From the NCBI GenBank assembly GCA_022842465.1, contig JALHPN010000005.1, forward strand, positions 49,749 to 113,748: a stretch of 64,000 bases of DNA. Reading direction: 5' to 3'. The stretch is from Polyangiaceae bacterium. Lineage in GTDB: Bacteria > Myxococcota_A > Polyangia > Polyangiales > Polyangiaceae. Below, piece after piece: positions 32,994 to 41,591 of the stretch. Below the pieces are notes generated by a model, which saw nothing but the letters and a program-made list of their open reading frames with translations, made no database searches and was not told the DNA's origin. Positions within the stretch are counted from its first letter, which is position 1. Every line of letters starts with the position of its first letter. The position numbers and the translations under genes are program-made.

Positions 32994-34064
32994 TCACGAT
33001 CGACGGGGCAGCACGGCCTCGAACGTCGTCTCCGCCGCGCCGGGAGCGCTCGCGATGCGGAGGTCGCCGCCGTGCGCGTTCACGATCTCCTTCACGATGA
33101 AGAGCCCGAGACCGAGCCCGTCGGTCGACCGGACCCGCCCCGACCGGAACGGGTCGAAGACGTAGGGGCGCACCTCGTCCGAGATCGCGCCGGCGTTCGT
33201 GACGGACAAAACGACGCGCGGCGCAGCGCTCCCGTCGACGCGCACGGTGACGGGAGGCGTCCCGTGCTTTCGCGCGTTGCCGACGAGGTTCGCGACCACC
33301 TGGCCGAGCCTCACGTCGTCCCACTGCCCCGTCGTGTCACCGGCGGTCTCGACCGCGATCGACGCGCCACCGAGCTGCTGCTCGGCGGCGATCCGTCTCG
33401 CGATCTCCCCGAGATCCGCGTGCTGGGTCACGAGCTCGAGCCCGCCGCCCACGCGGACTCGGCTGAGGTCGAAGAGCTGCTCGATCATCCGCGTCATCCG
33501 GTTCGCCGCAGACCGCACGCGTTCGACGACGCGCCTCGTCGGTTCGTCGCTCGTGTGCGCGAGGATCGCGGCGCCGCTCACGATCGCGCTCAGGGGATTC
33601 CTGAGGTCGTGGCTCAACGCGGCGACGAACATGTCGTTGAGCGCGATGCTCTCCTCGAGCCTCCGCCTCTGGACCGCGAGCTCGAAGAACGTGTTCGCCT
33701 TCGACTGCAGGATGCGCGGCTCGATCGGCTTGACGAGGAAGTCGACCGCGCCCGCGTCGTATCCCTGGAAGGGCCGGAGCGCCTCGTACGCGTCGGCGGT
33801 CACGAGGATGATCGGGATCGTCTTCGTACGCGGCGTGTTCCGCATGATCTCGGCGAGCTCGTAGCCGTCCATGCCGGGCATCTGCACGTCGACGATCGCG
33901 AGCGCGACGTCGTGCGTGAGGAGCGCTTCGAGCGCCTCCTCCCCCGAACGGGCCCGGATGCACTCGAGGCCGTCACGACGGAGCAGCGCTTCGAGCGCGA
34001 CGAGGTTCTCGTCGAGGTCGTCGACGAGGAGGAAACGAACGGGCTCGCGCGTGGTGAGCTTCAT
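32994..34064 (-). CDS. Receiver-histidine kinase hybrid
   Basis: This 356-residue protein has an N-terminal receiver domain (FLLVDDLDEN, phospho-acceptor Asp59 in IVDVQMPGMDG, Lys112 in FLVKPIEP) directly followed by a HisKA helix with His152 (AALSHDLRNPLS). Then comes an ATPase domain (NLVGNARKHGT N-box, STDGLGLGLFIVKEIV G-box). It has no membrane segment or sensor, so it is a soluble kinase controlled by its own receiver. The start overlaps the cheB stop by 4 bases; it is the last gene of the HK-cheR-cheB run. The receiver may be fed by the large hybrid kinase at 35469. Confidence 0.93.
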   Translation of the reverse strand: MKLTTREPVRFLLVDDLDENLVALEALLRRDGLECIRARSGEEALEALLTHDVALAIVDVQMPGMDGYELAEIMRNTPRTKTIPIILVTADAYEALRPFQGYDAGAVDFLVKPIEPRILQSKANTFFELAVQRRRLEESIALNDMFVAALSHDLRNPLSAIVSGAAILAHTSDEPTRRVVERVRSAANRMTRMIEQLFDLSRVRVGGGLELVTQHADLGEIARRIAAEQQLGGASIAVETAGDTTGQWDDVRLGQVVANLVGNARKHGTPPVTVRVDGSAAPRVVLSVTNAGAISDEVRPYVFDPFRSGRVRSTDGLGLGLFIVKEIVNAHGGDLRIASAPGAAETTFEAVLPRRS

Positions 34065-34648
34065 GATGTCTCTCGGGCGGCGGCGTCGAGCTCCAGGAGA
34101 AGCTCGGCGATCTCTCGGGGAGTTGCAACCTCGGCGTTCGGGGTCTTCGCGAGACCGCTCTCGGGCATGAGCCGCACGCGCGCCGTGCTGGCGTCCTGGA
34201 CGACGGTCCTCGCGCCGTGGGCGTGCAGGCGGGCGAGCCCGGCCGCCCCGTCCTCGCTCGCGCCGGAGAGGAGGACGGCGACGACCTCGGGTCCGAGCGC
34301 GTCCGCGGCGGATTCGAACGCGAGGTCGATCGACGGTCGGGCATGGTGGACCGGGGGCTCGTCGCTCACGCGGAGCGAGCGATCCCGCTCGAAGAGGACG
34401 TGATAGCCAGGCGCAGCGACGGTGACGACCCCAGGGGCGAGCGCGACGCCGTCCTCGATCTCGCGCACGCGGAGGCGGGTCTTCGACCCGAGGACGCTCG
34501 CGAGGCGACTCGGCGCGCTCGCGAGGAGATGCACGACGACGACGAACGCGAGCGGCGTGTCGGCCGGGATCCGCGCGAGGACCTCGAAGAGGACCTCCAG
34601 GCTGCCGGCCGAGCCGCCGAGGACGACGGTGCGCGGCGTGTCGCTCAT
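34061..34648 (-). CDS. cheB: CheB-type protein-glutamate methylesterase (stand-alone)
   Basis: The 195-residue protein is a CheB catalytic domain without a receiver. The Ser-His-Asp set is visible: Ser13 in VLGGSAGSLE, His40 in VVVHLLAS and Asp133 in SGASEDGAAGL. CheB removes methyl esters or deamidates Gln on chemoreceptors. Here it is overlapped by cheR upstream and by a kinase downstream, with no chemoreceptor or cheA in the window, so its substrate is probably not a classical MCP. Fused or adjacent CheB-CheR-HK sets are known in other bacteria and are thought to act in non-chemotactic signalling. Confidence 0.92.
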   Translation of the reverse strand: MSDTPRTVVLGGSAGSLEVLFEVLARIPADTPLAFVVVVHLLASAPSRLASVLGSKTRLRVREIEDGVALAPGVVTVAAPGYHVLFERDRSLRVSDEPPVHHARPSIDLAFESAADALGPEVVAVLLSGASEDGAAGLARLHAHGARTVVQDASTARVRLMPESGLAKTPNAEVATPREIAELLLELDAAARETS

Positions 34649-35472
34649 CCGCCCTTCCTCCGGTAGATGCGCGCGTCGCGATCGACCTCCGTGAAGACGT
34701 CGGGGACGAACGAGGGGAGGACGATCTCCTTCGAGCCGAGCGCGAGGTAGCCCCCGCGGCTCAGCCCGTCGGCGAAGAGCTGGAGCACGCGAGCCTGGAG
34801 CGGCCTCTCGAAGTAGATGAAGACGTTGCGGCAGACGATCAGCTGCACCTCGGCGAAGACGGAGTCCGTCGACAGGCTGTGGTCGCTGAAGACGACCGCC
34901 TTGCGAAGCCGCGGCGAGAGGACCGCGCCGCCGTACGCGGCCGTGTAGTGATCGGCGAGCGATCCGGCGCCGCCGGCCGCGGCGTAGCTCTCCCCGTACT
35001 CGCGCATCTTCTTCAGGGAGTAGATCCCGGCGGTCGCCGCCGCCAGCGCGGCGGGCTCGATGTCCGTCGCGTACACGATCGAGCGGTCGAGCAGGCCCGC
35101 CTCGTCGAGGAGGATCGCGAGCGAGTAGGCCTCCTCCCCGGTCCCGACCCCGGCGGACCAGATCCGCGGCGAAGGGTAGGTCGCGAGGTAGGGGAGCACC
35201 TTCGACCGCAGGGCAGCCCAGAACGGCGGGTCCCGGAACATCGAAGTGACCTGCACCGTGAGGTAGCCGAGGAGCTCCGTGAAGCGACGCGGATCCCGGT
35301 CGAGGGTCGCGACGATCTCATCCACGCTCACGAGCCGCATCGCCTCGAGCGCGCGCTGGACGCGGCGCCGGACCGACGTCCGCGCGTACTGGCGGAAGTC
35401 GTACTGGTAGCGCTCGAGCACGATCTCGAGGAGACGATCGAGGTCGTCGTCTGCGACCTCGGCCGCGCTCAT
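34645..35472 (-). CDS. cheR: CheR-type protein-glutamate methyltransferase
   Basis: The 275-residue enzyme uses S-adenosylmethionine to methylate Glu side chains. The N-terminal helical part (LLEIVLERYQYDFRQYARTS) and the SAM-binding loop WSAGVGTGEEAYSLA are typical, as are YATDIEPAALAAA, the IVCRNVFIYFERPLQ strand-helix and LALGSKEIV. ATG 35472 overlaps the hybrid kinase stop, and its own stop overlaps cheB, both by 4 bases. It lacks TPR repeats. With cheB it forms a methylation/demethylation pair for an unknown target, perhaps a kinase of this operon. Confidence 0.93.
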   Translation of the reverse strand: MSAAEVADDDLDRLLEIVLERYQYDFRQYARTSVRRRVQRALEAMRLVSVDEIVATLDRDPRRFTELLGYLTVQVTSMFRDPPFWAALRSKVLPYLATYPSPRIWSAGVGTGEEAYSLAILLDEAGLLDRSIVYATDIEPAALAAATAGIYSLKKMREYGESYAAAGGAGSLADHYTAAYGGAVLSPRLRKAVVFSDHSLSTDSVFAEVQLIVCRNVFIYFERPLQARVLQLFADGLSRGGYLALGSKEIVLPSFVPDVFTEVDRDARIYRRKGG

Positions 35473-38400
35473 CGACGCAGCCACACGCGGACGAGGGACA
35501 CCAGCTTGTCCACGTCGAGCGGCTTGGCGACGTAGTCGTTCGCGCCCGCCTCGCGGCAACGCTCGCGGTCGTCCTTCATCGCCTTCGCCGTGAGCGCGAT
35601 GACGGGGAGCCGGCTCCACTTCGGGTTCTGTCGGATCCGGCGGGTGGCCTCCAGGCCGTCCATCTCCGGCATCATGATGTCCATGAGCACGAGATCGACG
35701 TCCTCTCTCTCGAGGAGGTCGAGCGCCTGCTTGCCGTTCCGGGCGATGAGGACCTTCGCGCCCTTCGGCTCGAAGATGCTGGTCAACGCGAAGACGTTCC
35801 GCACGTCGTCCTCCGCGACGAGGATCTTCTTCCCGTCGAAGGCATCCTCGCGGTTCCGCGCGTCCCGGAGCATGGCCTGCCGCGCCCGCGGGAGCGTGGA
35901 CTCCACCCGGTGGAGGAACAGCGTCACCTCGTCGAGGAGGCGCTCGGGCGAGCGCGCGCCCTTGACGATGATCGATCGAGAGAACCGTGAGAGGCGGTCC
36001 TCCTCCTCGAGGGAGAGCGCGCGGCCCGTGTAGACGATCACGGGGGGAAACGAGCCGTCCCGTTCCGAGAGGCGCTCGAGGAGATCGAAGCCGCTGCCGT
36101 CCGGGAGCGAGAGGTCCATCACGACGCAGTCGAAGGTCTCCTTCGCGAGGGCGTCGAGCGCGGCCGCCACGGTGCCGACTGGGACGTTCTCGACGTCGTC
36201 CCCCGCGAGGAGGGCGAGGATCGCCTCCTGCTGGACGGCGTCGTCCTCCACGACGAGCACGCGCTTCACGCGGTTCGCGAGTCGCCGCTCGAGCTTCTCG
36301 AAGGCGGCGAGCAGATCCGTCCGCGTCACGGGCTTCGCGAGCCATCCGACCGCGCCCATCTCGAGGCTCGCCTCGGCGTCCGGCTCGCCGGAGACGACGT
36401 GCACGGGGACATGCCGCGTCCGAGCCCCGTGCTTCAGCCGGTCGAGGACCGTGAGCCCCGTGTGATCGGGGAGGCCGATGTCGAGGAGGACGGCGTCCGG
36501 AACCGACGCCTCGCACGCCGCGATCGCCGCGTCGGCGGTGGCCGCGATCCGTGGCTCGAACCCGCGCTCGCGCGCGACGTCGGCGAGCAGCTCGGCGAAG
36601 GTCTCGTCGTCCTCGACGACGAGGGCGGTCCGAGGGCGCGCTCCTCCGGAGACGTCGCCGCTCCGCACACCTGGCGACGACTCACGAAGCTTCGGCGCGG
36701 ACGAGCGCGCCCCCTCGCGACGCGGCGTCGCGCTCGCGGCCCCGTTCGGCCACGCGACGGGCAGGACCACCGTGAACGTCGAGCCCTTGCCGGGGGCGCT
36801 CTCCAGCGAGACGTCGCCGCCGAGCAGGCGCGCGAGGTCGCGCGAGATCGCGAGGCCGAGACCGGAGCCGCCGTGGCGACGGGTCGAGCCGCCGTCCACC
36901 TGCCGGAAGACCTCGAAGACGGCGTCCCGATGCTCGACCGCGATGCCGACACCGGTGTCGGTGACGTCGAAGCGGACGTTCGGGCCGCTCTTCGCGACGT
37001 GGAGCCGGACGCCTCCACGCTCGGTGAACTTGATCGCGTTCGAGAGCAGGTTCTTCAGGATCTGCCCGGCGCGCAGCCCGTCGGTCTCGATCGCGTCGGC
37101 GACGTCGGAGTCGACGTCGAGCGCGAGGGTGAGGCCTTTCTCGTCCGCGAGAGGGCGGAACGTGGCTTCGAGCGACGCGACGAGGCGCTTCACGACGACG
37201 GTCTCCCGACGCACCTCGAGGCGCCCGGCCTCGATGCGCGAGAGGTCGAGGATGTCGTTGATGAGGACGAGGAGATCGCTGCCTGCGTCGTGGATCGTGC
37301 GCGCGAAGCGGATCTGTTCCTCGGTGAGGTTGCCCTCCTTGTTGTCGGCGAGGAGCTTGGCGAGGATGAGGGCGCTGTTCAGCGGCGTCCTGAGCTCGTG
37401 CGACATGTTCGCGAGGAACTCGGACTTGTACCGGCTCGCGGTCTGGACCTCGTCGGCTCGGGACTGGACCGCGTCCTTCATGCGCGCGAGCTCGCTGTTC
37501 TGCTCCGCGAGCGCGTTCTGCTGCTGCTCGAGCTCCGCGTTGGTGGCCTCGAGCTCCGCCTGCGCCTCGCGGAGCGTCTCGCCCTGACTCCTGAGCTCCT
37601 CGTTCGTGGTCGCCAGCTCCTCTTGCTGGCTCTGGAGCTCCTCGGTCTGCCGGACCGTCTCCTCGAGGAGCGCCTGCTGGCGCGCGCGGTAGGTCGCCGT
37701 GCGCATCGCGACGGCGACCGGCTCGGCGACGCCGGAAAGGACCTCGGCGATCGCCTCGTCGCGCGCGCCGAAGAAGCCGAGCTCGATCACCGCCTCGAGC
37801 CGGTCGTCGGCGCGGGCGGGGGCGAGGAGGAGCGAGGCGACGTCGTGCTCGCCGAGGCCGGACCCCACCTTCATGTACGCGGGCGGCACGTTCGTGACCG
37901 TCACCACGTCGCGCGCGCGCGCTGCGGTCGCCACGAGGCCGTCGGCGGACGCCGGAGCGTCCGTCACGATGCCCGTCGTCGCGCTCCGCGTCGGTCGACC
38001 GGCGTCGTCGAACGTCCACATCGCGCCCGCCGGGGCGCCGAGGCGGGCCGTGAGCTCGTTCAGGGTGTCGGTCGCGAGCCCGGAGACGCTCTTCTCGCCG
38101 ACGAGGACGTTTCGCACGGACGCGATCGTGTCACGCACCCAGCTCCGCCGGATCTCCGCGATCCGCGAGCGGACGATGTAGTGGGACATGACGGCGAAGC
38201 AGGACATCGCGATGGCGCCGAGCCACCGGTTCAGCACGGCGAGCGTGGAGGGAATCGGTGAGGGCGGCGACAGGTAGTAGCCGGCGACGAGGAGACCGAG
38301 GACGATCACGTTGGTGACCGCGGGCATCCACGGGCGGCGCGAGAGGGCGGCGAGCCCGATCGGCACGAGGAAGAGGACCCAGTCCGCGGTCCCGAGCGGC

Positions 38401-38489
38401 GTCATGGAGTCCGACGCCAGCACTGCGCCCATCGACACGACGACTGCGACGTCGACCCACAGCGGGCTCTTCAACCGCTCGACCTGCAT
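35469..38489 (-). CDS. Hybrid sensor histidine kinase with three receiver domains
   Basis: The 1006-residue protein starts at ATG 38489. About four membrane helices (residues 12-105) are followed by a GAF domain (130-265) and a Gln/Glu-rich coiled coil (270-350). HisKA carries His364 in NMSHELRTPL. The ATPase domain (about 410-585) includes NLLSNAIKF and GGSGLGLAIS. Three receivers follow: ALVVEDDETF (about 625-740), VLVVEDDAVQ (about 750-865) and ILVAEDDVRN (887-1006, Asp937 in LMDIMMPEMDG). Such kinases collect several outputs. Its stop overlaps cheR; its start is 13 bases after the SGNH gene stop, so up to five genes may share a transcript. Confidence 0.95.
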   Translation of the reverse strand: MQVERLKSPLWVDVAVVVSMGAVLASDSMTPLGTADWVLFLVPIGLAALSRRPWMPAVTNVIVLGLLVAGYYLSPPSPIPSTLAVLNRWLGAIAMSCFAVMSHYIVRSRIAEIRRSWVRDTIASVRNVLVGEKSVSGLATDTLNELTARLGAPAGAMWTFDDAGRPTRSATTGIVTDAPASADGLVATAARARDVVTVTNVPPAYMKVGSGLGEHDVASLLLAPARADDRLEAVIELGFFGARDEAIAEVLSGVAEPVAVAMRTATYRARQQALLEETVRQTEELQSQQEELATTNEELRSQGETLREAQAELEATNAELEQQQNALAEQNSELARMKDAVQSRADEVQTASRYKSEFLANMSHELRTPLNSALILAKLLADNKEGNLTEEQIRFARTIHDAGSDLLVLINDILDLSRIEAGRLEVRRETVVVKRLVASLEATFRPLADEKGLTLALDVDSDVADAIETDGLRAGQILKNLLSNAIKFTERGGVRLHVAKSGPNVRFDVTDTGVGIAVEHRDAVFEVFRQVDGGSTRRHGGSGLGLAISRDLARLLGGDVSLESAPGKGSTFTVVLPVAWPNGAASATPRREGARSSAPKLRESSPGVRSGDVSGGARPRTALVVEDDETFAELLADVARERGFEPRIAATADAAIAACEASVPDAVLLDIGLPDHTGLTVLDRLKHGARTRHVPVHVVSGEPDAEASLEMGAVGWLAKPVTRTDLLAAFEKLERRLANRVKRVLVVEDDAVQQEAILALLAGDDVENVPVGTVAAALDALAKETFDCVVMDLSLPDGSGFDLLERLSERDGSFPPVIVYTGRALSLEEEDRLSRFSRSIIVKGARSPERLLDEVTLFLHRVESTLPRARQAMLRDARNREDAFDGKKILVAEDDVRNVFALTSIFEPKGAKVLIARNGKQALDLLEREDVDLVLMDIMMPEMDGLEATRRIRQNPKWSRLPVIALTAKAMKDDRERCREAGANDYVAKPLDVDKLVSLVRVWLRR

Positions 38490-38502
38490 GGCGCGTCGGC
38501 CC

Positions 38503-39936
38503 TCACTCGGCGATCGGGTCGATCGTGGGGGCCGCCGGCAGCGAGCTCGCCGCGGGAATCGCGACCTCGACCCTCGTCGCCGAGGGCGGCAGCCCTGCGT
38601 CCTTCCGGTAGCCGACGTACGCGCGCATGAGATCGGACGCGAAGCTGCTCCCGAGCTGGGCGTAGCCTTCACGTGTAAGATGCACGCGATCCCTCTGCGC
38701 GCGCGGCGGAGCCTCCACCGACCACGCCGCGATCGCCCCCTCGCCGCCCATCGCGGCGAGCTGGTCGTAGAACGCGCAGCCGGCGGCCGCCGCGACGCGG
38801 CGCTGGACCTCGATGACCTCGAGCAGCTTGCGAGACGTCGCCCAGCCGCCCGCGGAGGGGACGGCGCGATCGGGCGGCCCGAGGAGGAGGCACGACGACG
38901 AGGGAACGGCCCTCGCGACGCGACCGAGCAGGTCGACGAGCGTTCGCTCGTACGTCTGTGCCGGCATGGCCTCGTCGGTCGACTCGTTCGTTCCGTAGGC
39001 GAGGATGACGAGGGAGGGCGCGCGATGGCGGAGTTGCTCGGCCCAGTGCTCCTCGTTCCATGAGAGCGCCGTGGTCACGCGCGCCCCGTTGATGCCCAGC
39101 GCGTCGAGGACGACGCCGTGGTCGGCCCGATCGAGGGCGACACCGAAGACGCGGACGTCGCCGTCCGAGGCGCTCCGCACCTCGAGCTGGTGGGCGGAGG
39201 ACTCCGCGACGGAGAAGGTGCGGAACGCGGACGACACGCGATCGCTTCGCGTGCCGATGCGGACGACGCGGACGCCGTCGACGAGCACGTCGAACGACCC
39301 GCCGCCCGGCTGCTCGAGGTAGGAGATCTCCGCGTGCGTCGTCTTCGCGTACGCCGTCGCCGTCGCGGAGCTCGCCGCGGGCAGGTCGATCCACGCGCGC
39401 CCGCCGCGCGGCGTCGCGAGGGAGACGCCGGCGAGGCCGTACATGCCGTCTCCCGCGAGCTTGCCCTTCTCCCATCGTCCGCGCTCGGGCGCGAAGGCGC
39501 CCGACATACCGAAGCGGACACCCTCCTGGTAGTAGCCTCGCCACGGCCTTCCGATCGCGACGAGCCCGCGCCCGCCGTCACCGAAGCGTGACTGGAGCGC
39601 GCGCCGAACGACCGACGTGCCGACGTCGGCGGCCGTGTGCGAATCCCCGAACTGGACGATGCGCACGTCGGACGACGCGCGGCCCGACTCGATCGCCGCG
39701 AGAGCCTCGAAGAACCGACGGAGCGCAGCGGGCTGATCGAGCGCGCCGACGCTGCCCGGACGCGCTGCCCTCACGATCTCGGCCGGCTCCGTCGCGATCG
39801 CGTTGCGCGGCGACGGCTTCGCGCTCGACGCGGCGGCGCCGATCACCGCGGGCTGCTTGTTCACCCCTTCGCCGCACGCCGACAGTCCGAAGGCGAACGG
39901 AAGGACGGCGGCGAGGCTTCGCACGCGAGGCGACAC
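38503..39936 (-). CDS. SGNH/GDSL-family lipoprotein, paralogue of the protein at 28663
   Basis: The protein has 477 residues and starts with GTG at 39936; signal VRSLAAVLPFAFGLSAC is lipidated at Cys21. The SGNH domain has block I VQFGDSHTAAD (Ser99), a beta-sandwich insert, LDALGINGAR, LAYGTNESTD and a C-terminal RVHLTREGY with the catalytic His in place of the SDLTHP seen in the paralogue. Shared length, insert and GINGAR show common ancestry with the 28663 gene. It is followed on the same strand by the hybrid kinase gene (13-base gap), and the HTTM pair diverges from it. Likely an envelope esterase or acetyltransferase. Confidence 0.85.
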   Translation of the reverse strand: MSPRVRSLAAVLPFAFGLSACGEGVNKQPAVIGAAASSAKPSPRNAIATEPAEIVRAARPGSVGALDQPAALRRFFEALAAIESGRASSDVRIVQFGDSHTAADVGTSVVRRALQSRFGDGGRGLVAIGRPWRGYYQEGVRFGMSGAFAPERGRWEKGKLAGDGMYGLAGVSLATPRGGRAWIDLPAASSATATAYAKTTHAEISYLEQPGGGSFDVLVDGVRVVRIGTRSDRVSSAFRTFSVAESSAHQLEVRSASDGDVRVFGVALDRADHGVVLDALGINGARVTTALSWNEEHWAEQLRHRAPSLVILAYGTNESTDEAMPAQTYERTLVDLLGRVARAVPSSSCLLLGPPDRAVPSAGGWATSRKLLEVIEVQRRVAAAAGCAFYDQLAAMGGEGAIAAWSVEAPPRAQRDRVHLTREGYAQLGSSFASDLMRAYVGYRKDAGLPPSATRVEVAIPAASSLPAAPTIDPIAE

Positions 39937-39993
39937 CCCAGAATCCTGGCACGGGAACGGGGCTCGCGGAAGTTTGTTTGGTACGGTGCCCCC

Positions 39994-40491
39994 GTGTCGT
40001 ACGGGCCGCGCGCGCCGCTCTCCTCGAACCTGCGCACCGTCGCGGCGATCGCATGGATCGCGGCGCAGCTCACGCTCGTGCTCACGGCCTCGCGGCGCCC
40101 CGACGCGGCGTTCGGTTTCCGCATGTTCCCGGAGTCGAGCACGATCTCCGTGTCGCTCACGCGCAGCGTCAGGGGCCCTCTGGGCGCTCCTCTGCGGCTC
40201 CCCGTCCACGACGGCACGTGGAGCGCGCACGACGAGGCGGGGGTCCCTCACGTCTTCTCCTGGAGGGAGCGCGTGCGCCGCCCCGAGCTCACGACGTTCG
40301 ACGTCGAGATGAGCGCCTCGTACGGCGCCGCCGCGCAGCTCGCGCGATGGCAAGCCGCCCTCGACGACGTCGCGCACCACGTCACCCGAGACGCCGAGAC
40401 CCGCCGCCTTCATCTCGAGGTCAAAGTCCGCCGTAACGGCCAGGAGCCGCGCGTCGTCCAGCTCGAGAGCGCGGAGATCGCGCGCCGATGA
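39994..40491 (+). CDS. Single-pass membrane protein next to HTTM gene
   Basis: This encodes 165 residues, starting with GTG at 39994. One N-terminal helix (VAAIAWIAAQLTLVLTA) is followed by a predicted outside domain of about 130 residues, mainly beta (FRMFPESSTISVSLTRSV, HVFSWRERVRRPELTTF). Its stop overlaps the HTTM gene start (ATGA), so the two are surely coupled. Short proteins with this layout often accompany HTTM proteins in myxobacteria and other bacteria; function unknown. It starts 57 bases from the divergent SGNH gene. Confidence 0.75.
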   Translation: MSYGPRAPLSSNLRTVAAIAWIAAQLTLVLTASRRPDAAFGFRMFPESSTISVSLTRSVRGPLGAPLRLPVHDGTWSAHDEAGVPHVFSWRERVRRPELTTFDVEMSASYGAAAQLARWQAALDDVAHHVTRDAETRRLHLEVKVRRNGQEPRVVQLESAEIARR

Positions 40492-41588
40492 TCGACGGGC
40501 TCCGCCGGTTCCGGGACGAGATCGCGGACGGCACCGTGCTAGGTCCGGTGCGCGCCGTCATCGGGCTCCTCCTCGGATGGCACGCGCTCGTCGCGGCTGC
40601 GGAGCTCTCGCGCGTCGGCTACTTCGGCGACGCGTTCCACATGCCCATCCTGCCGGAGGTCTTCGTCCCGTCCGATCGGGTCTACGCGCTCTCGCTCGCA
40701 CTCCGCGTCTGCCTCTCGGTGATGGTGGCCCTCGGGATCTGGGCTCGCCCTGCGCTCGCGGCGAGCGCGCTCCTACTCGGGTGGGCGCTCCTCTGCGACC
40801 GTCTACAGTTCCACCACAACCGGTATTCCCTCGCGTGCTACGCGCTCCTCCTCTCCCTCACGCCTTGTGATCGGAGCTGGCGCGCGCTGGACGCGAGCGG
40901 GCCTGCGCTCCGTGAAGGGCCGTTCTGGGGCGTGCGCCTCGCGCAGGTGCAGCTGTCCATCGTGTATCTCGCCTCGGGCGGCTCGAAGCTCCTCGATGCG
41001 GACTGGCGGAGCGGCCTCGTCGTCGCCGACCGGATCGCGCGGCATGCCCATCTCGCCGTCCAGGCCGGCGTGCCCGCGAGGATCATCGAGGTGCTCGCGC
41101 GGCAAGACGTGTCCAGCGCGCTCGCGAAGGCGGCGATCACGACGGAGCTCGTGCTCGTGGTCGGGCCTTGGCTCCGCTCCACGCGCGTCGCCGTCCTGTG
41201 GTGTGGGATCTGGTTCCACGCCATCATCCAGCTCACCGCGAAGGTCGAGACGTTCTCGATCCTCACGGTGGCGATGTACGGCATCTTCGCAGTGCCAGAT
41301 CGGGGCGCGCGCACGCTCCGCTTCGATCCGTCGAAGACGCGCGGCCGGCTCGCGGCGTCGGCCGTCCTCCTCTTCGACTGGCTCTCGCGCTTCGAGCTCC
41401 GCCCGTGGGAGCCCGACGATCAGCGCGGTCACTCGTTCGTGATCGTCCGCCGCGACGGGACGACGGTGACCAGCATCCGCGCCGTCGCGATGCTGGCGCG
41501 GTGCCTGCCCGTCCTCTTTCCGCTCTGGGCGCCGATCGCGCTCGTCGCGAGCTTCACGAAGCGCGGCGATCTCTCCACCGGCGCGTGA
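40488..41588 (+). CDS. HTTM-domain membrane protein (vitamin K-dependent carboxylase-like)
   Basis: This 366-residue protein has multiple helices arranged as in HTTM (horizontally transferred transmembrane) proteins: GPVRAVIGLLLGWHALVAAAEL at the N-terminus, a DRLQFHHNRYSLACYALLLSL segment, VRLAQVQLSIVYLASGGSKLLDADWRSG and the end SRFELRPWE. The QLSIVYLxSGxSKL motif is the family signature, related to the epoxidase/carboxylase fold of gamma-glutamyl carboxylase. The catalytic action of bacterial HTTM proteins is mostly unknown. It is coupled to the small membrane protein upstream and converges on the peptidase gene (3-base gap). Confidence 0.85.
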   Translation: MIDGLRRFRDEIADGTVLGPVRAVIGLLLGWHALVAAAELSRVGYFGDAFHMPILPEVFVPSDRVYALSLALRVCLSVMVALGIWARPALAASALLLGWALLCDRLQFHHNRYSLACYALLLSLTPCDRSWRALDASGPALREGPFWGVRLAQVQLSIVYLASGGSKLLDADWRSGLVVADRIARHAHLAVQAGVPARIIEVLARQDVSSALAKAAITTELVLVVGPWLRSTRVAVLWCGIWFHAIIQLTAKVETFSILTVAMYGIFAVPDRGARTLRFDPSKTRGRLAASAVLLFDWLSRFELRPWEPDDQRGHSFVIVRRDGTTVTSIRAVAMLARCLPVLFPLWAPIALVASFTKRGDLSTGA

Positions 41589-41591
41589 TCC

